Part shown: positions 18,006-26,720 of the stretch, piece by piece
Position numbering within the stretch: position 1 is the first letter of the stretch
Layout of the letters: every line of letters starts with the position of its first letter
Origin: Bacillota bacterium
GTDB lineage: Bacteria > Bacillota > UBA4882 > UBA8346
Assembly (NCBI GenBank): GCA_023415835.1
Contig: JAEZJK010000068.1
Coordinates: 1 to 52,989 of the forward strand
Reading direction: 5' to 3'
Length of the DNA stretch: 52,989 bases
Notes under the pieces: model-generated
What the model saw: only the letters and a program-made list of their open reading frames with translations
The model's database searches: none
What the model was told of the DNA's origin: nothing
Made by a program: the position numbers and the translations under genes

Positions 18006-19108
18006 CGTCCACCTCCTATCCGCTCTTGCGCTTCAGCTTGATTTAGTCCCGGCTCAATGGTGCTTATTTTGTTCCTCCGGTTAAATCGCCCCCAAACCCT
18101 TTCAATCAGGACGGCAGTAGCTGAAAAATAGATAATCGTAGCAATAATCGTATCGGCAATCTCCGGGGGAATCCGGGTCATAGCATTCATTAACCCTTTC
18201 CCCGAATGGAGCCCTCCTAAAAAAATTGCGGACCCCAATACACCCCAAGGTGAATTACCTCCTAATAAAGAGACGGCAATCCCATCAAACCCCTGGGAAG
18301 GCAATACCCCAATTTGCATATTCGAAGCATATCCCAGATAAAAAACCGCCCCGCCCAAACCTGCCAATCCACCGGCAATCATCATCGAAAAAATTATGCT
18401 GACATCTGCATTTATTCCGGCAAATTCCGAAGCATGACGGTTAAAGCCAACTGCCTTCAGTTCATATCCGTTGGTGGTACGATCCAATAAGAAGGCTATT
18501 GCCACCACCGCCCCTAACGCCAAGAAAAAACCTAGATTGATATAAGAACCGTTAAATAGATCCGTCAGCCAATCAACTTTTAGAGAGGCCGCAGCCGGTA
18601 TCTTGCGGGATTCCGTCTCTAAGTACGCTCCCTTAAAAAATTCCGGTATTACATAATAAACTGTCCAATAGGCAATCCAGTTCATCATAATAGTGGCCAC
18701 AACCTCATGGACGTTATAACGGGCTTTTAAAAAGCCGGGCACCAAACCCCATATAGCTCCCCCCAATATAGCCGCTATGACAACCAATGGTAATAATACC
18801 AACTTCGGTAAGGCAAAAGTCAAACCGACGGCGGTGGCAGCCAACCCTCCGATTAACATTTGCCCGGAAGCCCCAATATTAAATAATCCAGTTTTAAAAG
18901 CAAAAGCAACCGATAAGCCGGTCAAGACTAAGGGGGACGCCGCGGCCAACGTATTACCGATTCGTTCGGCGTTCATCAGTCCGCCTCTCAAAAGGTAAAA
19001 ATACCCTTGGAACGGATTATTTCCGGTTAACGCCATTAGGATCGCCCCGGCCAGTAAACCGAGGAATACGGCTAAGAGCGTCACCATATTTTCATTTTTA
19101 ATTTTCAT
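18002..19108 (-). CDS. Nucleoside-type ABC transporter permease (first permease)
   Basis: A 368-aa permease of the same family (YufP/NupP-like). It has the typical ASPLVLTGLSVAFAFKTGLFNIGASGQ stretch in two parts around residue 60, the TTNGYELKAVGFNRHASEFAGIN cytoplasmic loop and GFDGIAVSLLGGNSPWGVL near the C-terminus. It overlaps the upstream ATPase gene by 11 bp and the downstream permease gene by 4 bp, so the three are translationally coupled. With a BMP-type binding protein upstream, uptake of nucleosides is the likeliest role. Confidence 0.92.
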   Translation of the reverse strand: MKIKNENMVTLLAVFLGLLAGAILMALTGNNPFQGYFYLLRGGLMNAERIGNTLAAASPLVLTGLSVAFAFKTGLFNIGASGQMLIGGLAATAVGLTFALPKLVLLPLVVIAAILGGAIWGLVPGFLKARYNVHEVVATIMMNWIAYWTVYYVIPEFFKGAYLETESRKIPAAASLKVDWLTDLFNGSYINLGFFLALGAVVAIAFLLDRTTNGYELKAVGFNRHASEFAGINADVSIIFSMMIAGGLAGLGGAVFYLGYASNMQIGVLPSQGFDGIAVSLLGGNSPWGVLGSAIFLGGLHSGKGLMNAMTRIPPEIADTIIATIIYFSATAVLIERVWGRFNRRNKISTIEPGLNQAEAQERIGGGR

Positions 19109-20627
19109 CTAAGCTCCCCCGTTTCACTCCGGCCATCATTAAACCGATTTCATTTTCATTCGCCGCTGCCGCTGCTATTGTCCCAACCAATTTGCCATAA
19201 CTGATGACAGCGATTTGGTCGGAAAGATCTAATATTTCATCAAGTTCCAACGATATCAGGAGAACCGCTTTACCCTTGTCCCGTTGTTCAATCAAGCGTT
19301 TATGAATATATTCGATGGCGCCTACATCCAAACCCCGGGTCGGTTGAACCGCAATCAACAATTCAGGGTTAAGGCCAATTTCCCGGCCGACGATGGTTTT
19401 CTGTTGATTACCGCCCGAAAGGGACCGCACCTTGGAAATACCGCCTTGACCGGTTCGGACGTCAAATTCGGCAATCATCTTCTCAGAGTATTGATGAATG
19501 GAGCCTTTATTCAACAGGCCATTTCTGGAGTAAGGCGCTTGATAATAGGACTTTAGGACCAAGTTCTCCTCGACCGAATAATCCAGGATTAAACCATGTT
19601 TATGGCGATCCGCAGGAATATAAGCGATTCCGGAGCGAATTCGGTCCCGTACCGATAAGTTAGTGATATCCTTCTCTCGTAACCAAATTTGGCCTGAATC
19701 CGCTTTTCGGAGCCCAGTGATAGCTTCAACCAATTCCATCTGGCCGTTTCCGTCAACGCCTGCCACGCCCACGATCTCCCCGGAATGGACTTCCAGCGAA
19801 AAATCTTCTAACCCTAAGATTTTCCGGTTATTTGATACCGAAAGGTTTTGGATTTTAAGGATAACCGATCCCGGTTCCCGCTGGTCCTTAGGGACCCGGA
19901 AAGTAACCTCCCGTCCCACCATCATTTTAGCCATTTGGGTTTCAGTCGTCTTCTCAACCTCCACCGTGCCGATCAGCTTTCCCTTCCGGATTACTGAACA
20001 CCGGTCGGCAATGGCTTTGATCTCTCTTAATTTATGAGTAATTAGAATAATTGATTTTCCCTCAGAAATCAGGTTACGCATAATCTTCATTAATTCTTGA
20101 ATTTCTTGGGGAGTAAGTACCGAGGTGGGCTCATCAAAGATTAATACTTCGGCGTTCCGGTACAACATCTTTAAGATCTCGACCCGCTGTTGCATCCCCA
20201 CCGTAATATCCTCGATCTTGGCCTCCGGCTCCACATTCAATCCGTACCTTTCGGATAATTCCTTGATCCGGACATTGGCCTCCTTGTTCTGCACCGTCAA
20301 ACCACGTTTCGGTTCCATTCCCAGGATAATGTTTTCAGCGACTGTAAAATTATGAACCAATTTGAAATGTTGGTGTACCATTCCGATACCCAGTCCATTG
20401 GCTACATTAGGATTGGCGATACAAACTTCTTGGCCATGGATTTTAATAGTGCCCCGATCCGGCTGATACAACCCGAACAGAATGCTCATTAAGGTAGATT
20501 TACCGGCGCCGTTTTCACCCAACAGGGCATGGATCTCTCCCCGCCTTACTTGAAGTGTGATATCGTCATTGGCGACAATGCCAGGGAATTCCTTCCGGAT
20601 ATTTAACATTTCCACAACATACTCCAT
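19098..20627 (-). CDS. Nucleoside-type ABC transporter ATP-binding protein (duplicated ATPase)
   Basis: A 509-aa protein with two ABC ATPase domains in tandem (YufO/RbsA type). The first half has Walker A GENGAGKST, signature ITVGMQQRVEIL and Walker B VLIFDEPTSVL. The second half has a degenerate Walker A (GVDGNGQMEL), signature LSGGNQQKTIVGRE and AVQPTRGLDVGA, the normal asymmetry in this family. The start is the ATG at 20627 after AAAGGGGACGAAACC; the upstream in-frame ATG at 20690 would add 21 residues unlike the family. It follows the binding-protein gene after a terminator, so it is probably expressed at a lower level. Confidence 0.94.
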   Translation of the reverse strand: MEYVVEMLNIRKEFPGIVANDDITLQVRRGEIHALLGENGAGKSTLMSILFGLYQPDRGTIKIHGQEVCIANPNVANGLGIGMVHQHFKLVHNFTVAENIILGMEPKRGLTVQNKEANVRIKELSERYGLNVEPEAKIEDITVGMQQRVEILKMLYRNAEVLIFDEPTSVLTPQEIQELMKIMRNLISEGKSIILITHKLREIKAIADRCSVIRKGKLIGTVEVEKTTETQMAKMMVGREVTFRVPKDQREPGSVILKIQNLSVSNNRKILGLEDFSLEVHSGEIVGVAGVDGNGQMELVEAITGLRKADSGQIWLREKDITNLSVRDRIRSGIAYIPADRHKHGLILDYSVEENLVLKSYYQAPYSRNGLLNKGSIHQYSEKMIAEFDVRTGQGGISKVRSLSGGNQQKTIVGREIGLNPELLIAVQPTRGLDVGAIEYIHKRLIEQRDKGKAVLLISLELDEILDLSDQIAVISYGKLVGTIAAAAANENEIGLMMAGVKRGSLDEN

Positions 20628-20841
20628 GGTTTCGTCCCCTTTGATACAGCAATTTCCATTTTGATACAAAACAAATATTAAGAATATCATTAGGTATATT
20701 ATACCATATCGCCTTAAAGCATCAAACGCTATTCTATAGGATGAATCAAAGAATAAACATCCTCCAAAATCACGTTAACTGGTCGGTTAATTAAGCCTTT
20801 ATCTTAAATTAATTTTGAGGAAATACCTAAAGATCAAAAAA

Positions 20842-20862
20842 GAGGGTGGAAACTCCACCCTC
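20842..20862 (-). terminator. Strong terminator/attenuator after the binding-protein gene
   Basis: GAGGGTGGA and TCCACCCTC form a perfect 9-bp stem with a 3-nt loop, followed on the minus strand by TTTTTTGATC. It lies between the BMP lipoprotein gene and the ATPase gene, a common way to make much more binding protein than transporter. Confidence 0.9.
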
Positions 20863-20882
20863 TCAAGTGTTAAAAATTGCTA

Positions 20883-21953
20883 TTATTTAATTAAATTTCC
20901 CCTGGCTTTCGAAATTATAACACTGCCCGATTGAATTAACTTATAGACCTGGGCTACTTTATCCTGTACTTCTTTGCTCAAGTTCGGGTTTTCTTCAGGG
21001 ATGCCCACCCCATTATTGGTAGCATCGAACGTTAGCGTCTGGCCGCCCGGAAATTTCCCGTCCTTTTCAGCTTTTACCATATCGTAAGCTGATTGATCGA
21101 TTTTTTTCATTGCGGAGGTCAGGATAACTGATTTAGTACCGTCATAAATACCTTCCGAATACTGATCAACATCTACCCCGATAATCCAGGCATTTTTCCC
21201 TTCCTTAGCACGGGCTTTTGCTTCATTAATGGCGCCGATTCCAACACCACCGGCTGCGCAAAATATGGCTTTCACTCCCTTGTCAAACATTTGCGCGGCT
21301 AACTGTTGCCCGGCGGCTACGTTATCAAAGGAACCCTGATAGGTTACATTTTCGGGTTTAATCTCGATTTTAGTTCCAAAAGATTTATTGGCGTATTGCA
21401 CTCCCTGTTGGAACCCCCAGTTGAACTTCTGTACGGGAGGAATTTCCATACCGCCGATAAAGCCGACTTGGCCATCTGCAAGTTGCAAAGCTGTTGCGAC
21501 ACCGGCCAGGAATCCCGATTGGTGCTCAGCATAGAAAATGGAGACTGTATTTTCATTAACCACCGTTTTATAGTCTCCAGCATGGGGGCTACCGTCAATC
21601 AACACAAATTTGGCGTCTTTATACTTATTCTGCGCCTGAAAAACAGCGGTTTCGAACTTGAAACCCGGACAAACAATGAATTTAAACCCGGCGTCATAAA
21701 GGTTCCCGATTTCTTTAACATAGTCCGCTTCGGTAGTCCCACTCGGTTTTAAATACTTTGTCTCAAGCTTAAAGTCTTCGCCGGCCTTGACTACCCCTTC
21801 CCAGGTCCCTTGGTTAAAGGACTTATCATCGATCGTGCCAGCATCGGTAACCATACCGACCTTGAGCTGTCCAGCGCCGCTGTCAAAACATCCTGTAATC
21901 ACCAAAGACATCGCTAATAGAATAACCACAATCCAGATCCCTTTTTTCAGCAC
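20883..21953 (-). CDS. BMP-family substrate-binding lipoprotein (nucleoside ABC transporter)
   Basis: About 356 aa with a lipoprotein signal: a KK start, a hydrophobic core and the lipobox LVITGC, so the mature protein is anchored by a Cys near residue 22. The BMP/PnrA-like domain follows (KVGMVTDAGTIDDKSFNQGTWEG, given here as a family hallmark in parts: DAGTIDDKSFN, then FGGMEIPPV-like and VGIGAINEAK). Such proteins bind purine nucleosides in Treponema PnrA and in the Bacillus/Streptococcus systems. A GTG at 21953, nine bases after AAAGGGGG, is the preferred start; a TTG at 21959 is too close to that site. It is the first gene of the transporter operon. Confidence 0.92.
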   Translation of the reverse strand: MLKKGIWIVVILLAMSLVITGCFDSGAGQLKVGMVTDAGTIDDKSFNQGTWEGVVKAGEDFKLETKYLKPSGTTEADYVKEIGNLYDAGFKFIVCPGFKFETAVFQAQNKYKDAKFVLIDGSPHAGDYKTVVNENTVSIFYAEHQSGFLAGVATALQLADGQVGFIGGMEIPPVQKFNWGFQQGVQYANKSFGTKIEIKPENVTYQGSFDNVAAGQQLAAQMFDKGVKAIFCAAGGVGIGAINEAKARAKEGKNAWIIGVDVDQYSEGIYDGTKSVILTSAMKKIDQSAYDMVKAEKDGKFPGGQTLTFDATNNGVGIPEENPNLSKEVQDKVAQVYKLIQSGSVIISKARGNLIK

Positions 21954-21994
21954 TTGCAAAAACCCCCTTTACATTTTTTCTCACTATCTTGCCT

Positions 21995-22024
21995 ATAATA
22001 ACCTACTAATACCATTTTAGACAA
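21995..22024 (-). promoter_or_regulatory. Candidate promoter of the nucleoside transporter operon
   Basis: TTGTCT (22024-22019) and TATTAT (22000-21995) on the minus strand are 18 bp apart, about 40 bp upstream of the lipoprotein start. No purine riboswitch consensus is visible in the leader. Confidence 0.55.
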
Positions 22025-22104
22025 TCCTGGCGATAGTTTCAACTAAAATATTAATCATTTTCCCTTACTTTCCATTTAAGCGTTTAGGTGAGATTAAATA
22101 TTTA

Positions 22105-22133
22105 TTGACACTATTTTCCGGGTATAGTATAAT
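22105..22133 (+). promoter_or_regulatory. Consensus sigma-A promoter upstream of metY
   Basis: TTGACA (22105-22110), a 17-bp spacer and TATAAT (22128-22133) match the consensus exactly. The predicted start is near 22140, giving a leader of about 70 nt with no S-box. Confidence 0.88.
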
Positions 22134-22211
22134 TTAGCTAACTATTTTTCCCACTAATTCGATGGGTTTTATATTGTTTGGGTTTATTATTGATTCAGGA
22201 GGGTTTAAAAA

Positions 22212-23510
22212 ATGCCGCAGAAGAATTATCGGTTTGAAACGCTTTCCATTCATGCCGGTCAAGTTCCGGATCCTACTACCTTATCCCGGGGCGTACCGGT
22301 ACACCGGACTAGTTCTTATCTATTTAAAAACACCGAACATGGGGCTAACCTTTTCGCCCTAAAGGAATTTGGCAATATTTATACCCGGATTACCAACCCC
22401 ACCCATGCCATCCTTGAAGACCGCATTACCGCCCTCGAAGGCGGCGCAGCATCTGTGGCGGTCGCCTCCGGGACCAGCGCTATCCATTATGTGATCATTA
22501 ATATCGCTCAACATGGCGATGAGATCGTATCCGCCAACAATCTTTACGGGGGCACTTACACCATGTTCGACGCAATTCTGCCCCAGTTCGGGATCACCAC
22601 CAAATTCGTCGATCCGAAAGATCCGCAAAACTTCGAAAAGGCTATTACCCCGAAGACAAAATTAATCTATCTTGAAACAATCGGTAATCCGGTGCTTGAT
22701 TTCACCGATATCAGCGAAGTTGCCAGGATTGCACACTTACATCAACTGCCGCTGGTCGTCGATGGGACATTTACCACTCCCTATCTTTTAAGGACCATTG
22801 ACTACGGCGCGGACATTGTAATCAATTCGCTCACCAAATGGCTGGGCGGCCATGGTTCGGCCATTGGCGGGATTATCACGGACTCCGGTAAATTCAACTG
22901 GAAAGATCCGAAATTCCCGTTATTCACCGATCCAGATCCGAACTACCACGGCTTAAAATGGGCTTACGATCTTCCTGAATCCCTAGCGCCGATCGCTTTT
23001 GCACTTCGTTACCGCACTGTGCCCCTTCGTAATCTGGGGGCAGCGATTTCCCCCGACAATGCCTGGATTTTCATTCAAGGAATCGAGACGCTGCCGATAC
23101 GGATGGAGAGACACTCAGCCAATGCCCTAAAAGTGGCGGAATTTTTGAAAAATGACCCTCGCGTAGCTTGGGTGCGGTATCCGGGGCTACCCGGCGATCC
23201 GTCCTATCCGGTCGCCAAAAAGTATCTCAACAAAGGGTTCGGCGGGATGGTAGTATTTGGCGTTAAAGGCGGCTATCATGCGGCGGTTAAATTCATCGAT
23301 AATCTAAACTTGTTTTCACACCTTGCCAATGTAGGCGACGCGAAAAGCTTAGTACTTCACCCCGTTTCAACTTCTCATTCCCAACTAAGCGAAGCTCAAC
23401 AACGGGAAAGCGGGCTTACTCCAGATTTGATCCGCCTTTCAATCGGGCTCGAACACCCGGACGATATCATTGAAGCCCTTGACGAAGGGTTAGCAGTTTC
23501 CCAGAAATAG
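22212..23510 (+). CDS. metY: O-acetylhomoserine sulfhydrylase / homocysteine synthase
   Basis: A 432-aa PLP enzyme of the Cys/Met metabolism family, making homocysteine from O-acetylhomoserine and sulfide. Its length and the insert pattern fit MetY rather than the shorter MetB/MetC (about 380-400). Visible motifs: FETLSIHAGQVPDP at the N-terminus, YTRITNPTHAILEDRI, the PLP-lysine motif NSLTKWLGGHGSAIGG (about residue 210) and the C-terminal HPVSTSHSQLSEAQQRESGL. The start ATG follows CAGGAGGG. It has a consensus promoter of its own and opens a block of sulfur genes; the next gene, a TauE/SafE transporter, is convergent. Confidence 0.95.
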   Translation: MPQKNYRFETLSIHAGQVPDPTTLSRGVPVHRTSSYLFKNTEHGANLFALKEFGNIYTRITNPTHAILEDRITALEGGAASVAVASGTSAIHYVIINIAQHGDEIVSANNLYGGTYTMFDAILPQFGITTKFVDPKDPQNFEKAITPKTKLIYLETIGNPVLDFTDISEVARIAHLHQLPLVVDGTFTTPYLLRTIDYGADIVINSLTKWLGGHGSAIGGIITDSGKFNWKDPKFPLFTDPDPNYHGLKWAYDLPESLAPIAFALRYRTVPLRNLGAAISPDNAWIFIQGIETLPIRMERHSANALKVAEFLKNDPRVAWVRYPGLPGDPSYPVAKKYLNKGFGGMVVFGVKGGYHAAVKFIDNLNLFSHLANVGDAKSLVLHPVSTSHSQLSEAQQRESGLTPDLIRLSIGLEHPDDIIEALDEGLAVSQK

Positions 23511-23547
23511 CCGGTACAATTTGAGGGAAGCGTTTGAACCTATTTTG

Positions 23548-23572
23548 TGGCCTCCATAATTACGGGGGGCCA
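23548..23572. terminator. Probable terminator between metY and the TauE/SafE gene
   Basis: TGGCCTCC (23548-23555) can pair with GGGGGCCA (23565-23572), including one G-U pair, 38 bp after the metY stop. The following T-tract is short (ATTTAAGTTT), so efficiency is uncertain. Confidence 0.5.
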
Positions 23573-23609
23573 TTTAAGTTTCCTGTTTACCAGGTTTCCA
23601 AGGCGGAGC

Positions 23610-24380
23610 TTATTGCCGCCACGGGATAATATATTTCCAAACCAGCGAGATGAAAAGGATGGTTAACGAAACAATTAAAAAAAACTTCACAACCCGGGCC
23701 CCTTTTTTAATAGCCAGCATACTGCCAAAATAATTCCCGATAACATTGGCGATTGCCAGCGGGAACCCAACCCAAAAAAGAACCTTCCCCTCGATGAGGA
23801 ATACGGTTAACGCTCCAATATTCGAAATAAAGTTAAATACTTTAGCTGTGGCCGAAGCTTGAACCAAATTTAAACCAATCATCACATGAAAAGCGATAAT
23901 TAAAAAACTACCAGTCCCCGGCCCAAAAAAACCATCATAAAATCCAATCGGAAAACAGATTAACGGGACTTTCAGGTATAAATCCCATTTTGAAAACGCC
24001 CCGCTAAAAGCCCGTTCCTTACGCGGCGCCAAAGCTACCAATATCGCCAAGGGCAACAAGAGCACAATAATTTTGCCTACCACTTGATTGGAAAAGAGTA
24101 AAATGGTTTTGGTTCCCAGAAAAGAACCGGCCAAAGTAAACAACACTCCGACCATTGCAATCCCCCAGATGACCTTGTTATTACGTATAAAATTAACTAA
24201 AGCCACCCCTGTCCCGAAGGTGGAACCGAACTTATTTGTTCCCAAAGCGTTCTGCGGCGGGATACCGGCCAGTAACAAAGCAGGTAATAGAATTAATCCT
24301 CCTCCGCCGGCAATACTATCAATAAAGCCGGCCAGAAAAGAGACAAATGAGAGAATTAAAGTAATGGTGGGCATATCCAT
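23610..24380 (-). CDS. TauE/SafE (TSUP) family sulfite/organosulfur exporter-like membrane protein
   Basis: A 256-aa membrane protein with about seven or eight hydrophobic segments. It has the family marks of an N-terminal FIDSIAGGGGLILLPALLLAGIPP (split: FIDSIAGGGG, then NALGTNKFGSTFGT) and the repeated motif near the middle, GFYDGFFGPGTGSF. TSUP proteins are linked to transport of sulfite, sulfoacetate, sulfolactate or taurine, but few substrates are proven. The location between metY and the tcdA-desulfurase-thiI genes supports a sulfur compound. It is transcribed alone on the minus strand. The ATG at 24380 is followed by another at 24374; AGGGGAAT lies upstream at a somewhat long distance. 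Confidence 0.85.
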   Translation of the reverse strand: MDMPTITLILSFVSFLAGFIDSIAGGGGLILLPALLLAGIPPQNALGTNKFGSTFGTGVALVNFIRNNKVIWGIAMVGVLFTLAGSFLGTKTILLFSNQVVGKIIVLLLPLAILVALAPRKERAFSGAFSKWDLYLKVPLICFPIGFYDGFFGPGTGSFLIIAFHVMIGLNLVQASATAKVFNFISNIGALTVFLIEGKVLFWVGFPLAIANVIGNYFGSMLAIKKGARVVKFFLIVSLTILFISLVWKYIIPWRQ

Positions 24381-24722
24381 GATCGCGGCTATTCCCCTAT
24401 CTGTAAGGTATAATTCTTACTGTTGTGGTCCAATCCAAATTTATGATTACATATTACCATTAAGGCGCCAATAATTCAAAGCTTCATAGCTATTTTTTAT
24501 TAATAATTAATTTTTTCAGTGACCCGATATTAATTGAACGCCTAAAACTTTTATCCTTTCCCCTTTGACAGTGAAAGCCGGTTTTCATTGAAATAAGGCA
24601 CCTACTTTCAGTATAGTCGAGAAAATACCAATCCCATAAAATGAATGTATCTCCGATATTTATCATTTATAAAAAGGATTTTGATTTTAAATGACGAAAA
24701 CTCGTTTAAAATTGGAGGGCTA
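24381..24722. other. Divergent promoter region between the TSUP gene and tcdA
   Basis: About 340 bp with no supportable gene. It is AT-rich and contains TTGACA near 24566 without a good -10 partner, and scattered TATA-like boxes. An in-frame upstream ATG for the next gene at 24645 gives 26 extra residues with no family resemblance. No riboswitch is recognised. Confidence 0.4.
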
Positions 24723-25514
24723 ATGTCAACGGAAACTCAACATCGATTCAGTAGAACGGAATTATTAATCGGAAAAGAGGGTTTGGAAAAACTCTACTCC
24801 GCTAAGGTGGCCGTTATCGGCCTGGGAGGGGTAGGTTCCTATACCGTTGAAGCCTTGGCCCGGGCCGGGGTCGGACGGCTTATTCTGGTAGATTTTGACG
24901 AGGTCTGCCTGACCAATACCAATCGCCAAATTCATGCCGTTACCGGTAATTACGGCCGCCCCAAAACCGAAGTAATGACCGAACGGGTGTACGCCATCAA
25001 TCCCAAGGCGGAAGTGTTGGCTAGAAAAGAGTTTCTCTCCTCCGAAAACCTGGATCAAATTATTAATGCCGAGATCAACTATGTAGCCGACGCTATCGAT
25101 ACTGTTTGGTCAAAAGTAGCTTTGATCGAACATTGCAATAAAATCGGGATCCCGGTCATCTCGGCCATGGGCACCGGTAATAAAATGGATCCTATAGCTT
25201 TTCGGATCGACGATATTAGCAAGACCCATACTTGCCCATTGGCGAAATCCGTCCGCAAAGCTTTACGCGATAAAGGAATCACCAAAGGCGTGAAAGTGGT
25301 TTATTCCCCTGAACCGCCCCTTGAATCCCGTTCGGATGTTTTGACCTGCCACACCGGGTGTATCTGTCCGCAGCATGGCGAAGGCCAAGCCTGGAATTGC
25401 ACCAAACGCCGGAAAATTCCCGGGAGCATGCCCTATCTACCCCCTATCGCCGGACTGATCATGGCCGGGACAATCATCCAAGACCTTTTAATAACAGAAA
25501 CCCCAGCAGAGTAA
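24723..25514 (+). CDS. tcdA: tRNA threonylcarbamoyladenosine dehydratase (ThiF/E1-like)
   Basis: An E1-like adenylating enzyme that converts t6A37 of tRNA to its cyclic form (ct6A) with ATP. The start at 24723 follows ATTGGAGGGCTA and gives 263 aa (MSTETQHRFSRTELLIG). The nucleotide-binding motif VIGLGGVGSYTVEALARAGV (about 29-48) and LVDFDEVCLTNTNRQIHA are typical of the YgdL/CsdL group rather than ThiF or MoeB. The C-terminal part has GVKVVYSPEPP and PGSMPYLPPIAGLIMAG, also typical. A cysteine desulfurase gene follows 30 bp later; in E. coli the homologue CsdL works with the desulfurase CsdA, which this pairing mirrors. Confidence 0.93.
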   Translation: MSTETQHRFSRTELLIGKEGLEKLYSAKVAVIGLGGVGSYTVEALARAGVGRLILVDFDEVCLTNTNRQIHAVTGNYGRPKTEVMTERVYAINPKAEVLARKEFLSSENLDQIINAEINYVADAIDTVWSKVALIEHCNKIGIPVISAMGTGNKMDPIAFRIDDISKTHTCPLAKSVRKALRDKGITKGVKVVYSPEPPLESRSDVLTCHTGCICPQHGEGQAWNCTKRRKIPGSMPYLPPIAGLIMAGTIIQDLLITETPAE

Positions 25515-25544
25515 TTCTAGCTGTTCGGTAAGGAGAACCTTTCG

Positions 25545-26720
25545 ATGGAAGCCTATTTAGACAACAGCGCAACCTCTAAACCAACCCCGGAAGCGATCGC
25601 CGCGATCCACCGGGTTTATTCGGACTATTATGGGAATCCATCTTCCTTACACCGGAAAGGCCTCGAAGCTGAGCGGATCCTCTCCAAATCCCGGCTGGAA
25701 ATAGCTTCCTCGATTGGGGCGGCTCCCGAGGAGATCCTCTTCACTTCCGGCGGCACCGAGTCCAACAACTTGGCGATCTTCGGTTTCCTTAAAAGAGCCA
25801 AACATATAAATCAATATGTAGCGACCACCAAAATTGAACATCCGTCCGTCTTGAACACCTTTAAAAAGCTGGAAAGCGAGGGCTTTGAAGTTACTTATTT
25901 AAATGTCGGCCCTTCCGGAATAGTCGATATCAAAGAGGTCAAAGCGGTTTTGGATAAAGATCCGGCTTTAATGAGCGTGATGTTGGTGAATAATGAAACC
26001 GGCGCGATCCAACCGATAACTGAAATTGTTAAGCTGCTTCGTTCAGCGGGGAAGAGTCCGATTTTGCACGTGGATGCAGTCCAAGCCTTTGGTAAAATCC
26101 CTTTTGAAGTAAACTCTTTAAATGCCGACCTTTTATCCATAAGTGGCCACAAGTTTCACGGCCCGAAAGGTTCCGGGGCGCTTTTCATTAAAAAGGGAGT
26201 AAGGCTGGAGCCCCTATTCTACGGCGGCAATCAAGAATCCGGGTTCAGATCGGGGACAGAAAATGTCCCGGCCATTGCGGGAATGGGGACAGCCGCTGCC
26301 CAAACAGTTATATCCCTTACTGCCGATATTTCCAAAATGAAGTTATTAAAAAACCATCTCCTAACCGAGATTGAAAGAAACATTCCCGATATTAAAATCA
26401 ACAGCCCTTCGGAAGAAAACTGCGCCCCGCATATCCTGAACATATCTTTTTTAGGGGTCAAAAGCGAAATTCTCCTTCACGCGCTTGAACAAGATGGAAT
26501 CTATGTTTCCTCCGGATCTGCCTGTTCCTCCAGGAAAAAATCTTATAGTCACGTCCTACAAGCCATGGGCCGATCCGGCGCCGAATTGGAAGGGGCAATC
26601 CGTTTTAGTTTCAGCCGTTTTAATGAGTTGCCTGAAATTGAATATGTGGTTGATAAACTTCAGGCCCGGGTTACCGCCCTTCGTAAAACTATTTCAGGAG
26701 ATCGAAAATGGAAAAAGTAA
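25545..26720 (+). CDS. Cysteine desulfurase (IscS/NifS family)
   Basis: A 391-aa PLP enzyme that takes sulfur from cysteine to form a protein persulfide. Motifs: the N-terminal YLDNSATSKPTPEA, FTSGGTESNNLAI, the PLP-lysine stretch SGHKFHGPKGSGALF (about residue 205), FRSGTENVP and the active-site cysteine in SSGSACSS (Cys about 327). It lies between tcdA and thiI and overlaps thiI by 13 bp. This matches the desulfurase-thiI pairs of Bacillus (nifZ-thiI), so a dedicated sulfur donor for 4-thiouridine in tRNA is the likely main role. A housekeeping iron-sulfur role is less likely, because no IscU-like gene is adjacent. Confidence 0.94.
   Translation: MEAYLDNSATSKPTPEAIAAIHRVYSDYYGNPSSLHRKGLEAERILSKSRLEIASSIGAAPEEILFTSGGTESNNLAIFGFLKRAKHINQYVATTKIEHPSVLNTFKKLESEGFEVTYLNVGPSGIVDIKEVKAVLDKDPALMSVMLVNNETGAIQPITEIVKLLRSAGKSPILHVDAVQAFGKIPFEVNSLNADLLSISGHKFHGPKGSGALFIKKGVRLEPLFYGGNQESGFRSGTENVPAIAGMGTAAAQTVISLTADISKMKLLKNHLLTEIERNIPDIKINSPSEENCAPHILNISFLGVKSEILLHALEQDGIYVSSGSACSSRKKSYSHVLQAMGRSGAELEGAIRFSFSRFNELPEIEYVVDKLQARVTALRKTISGDRKWKK

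Noticed and set aside
21954..22104. Purine riboswitch before the nucleoside transporter operon
   Set aside because: No three-way junction with the conserved loop sequences could be found on the minus strand.
22134..22211. SAM riboswitch (S-box) before metY, or before metNIQ
   Set aside because: Neither leader is long enough or contains the conserved S-box core; a consensus promoter sits only about 80 bp before metY.
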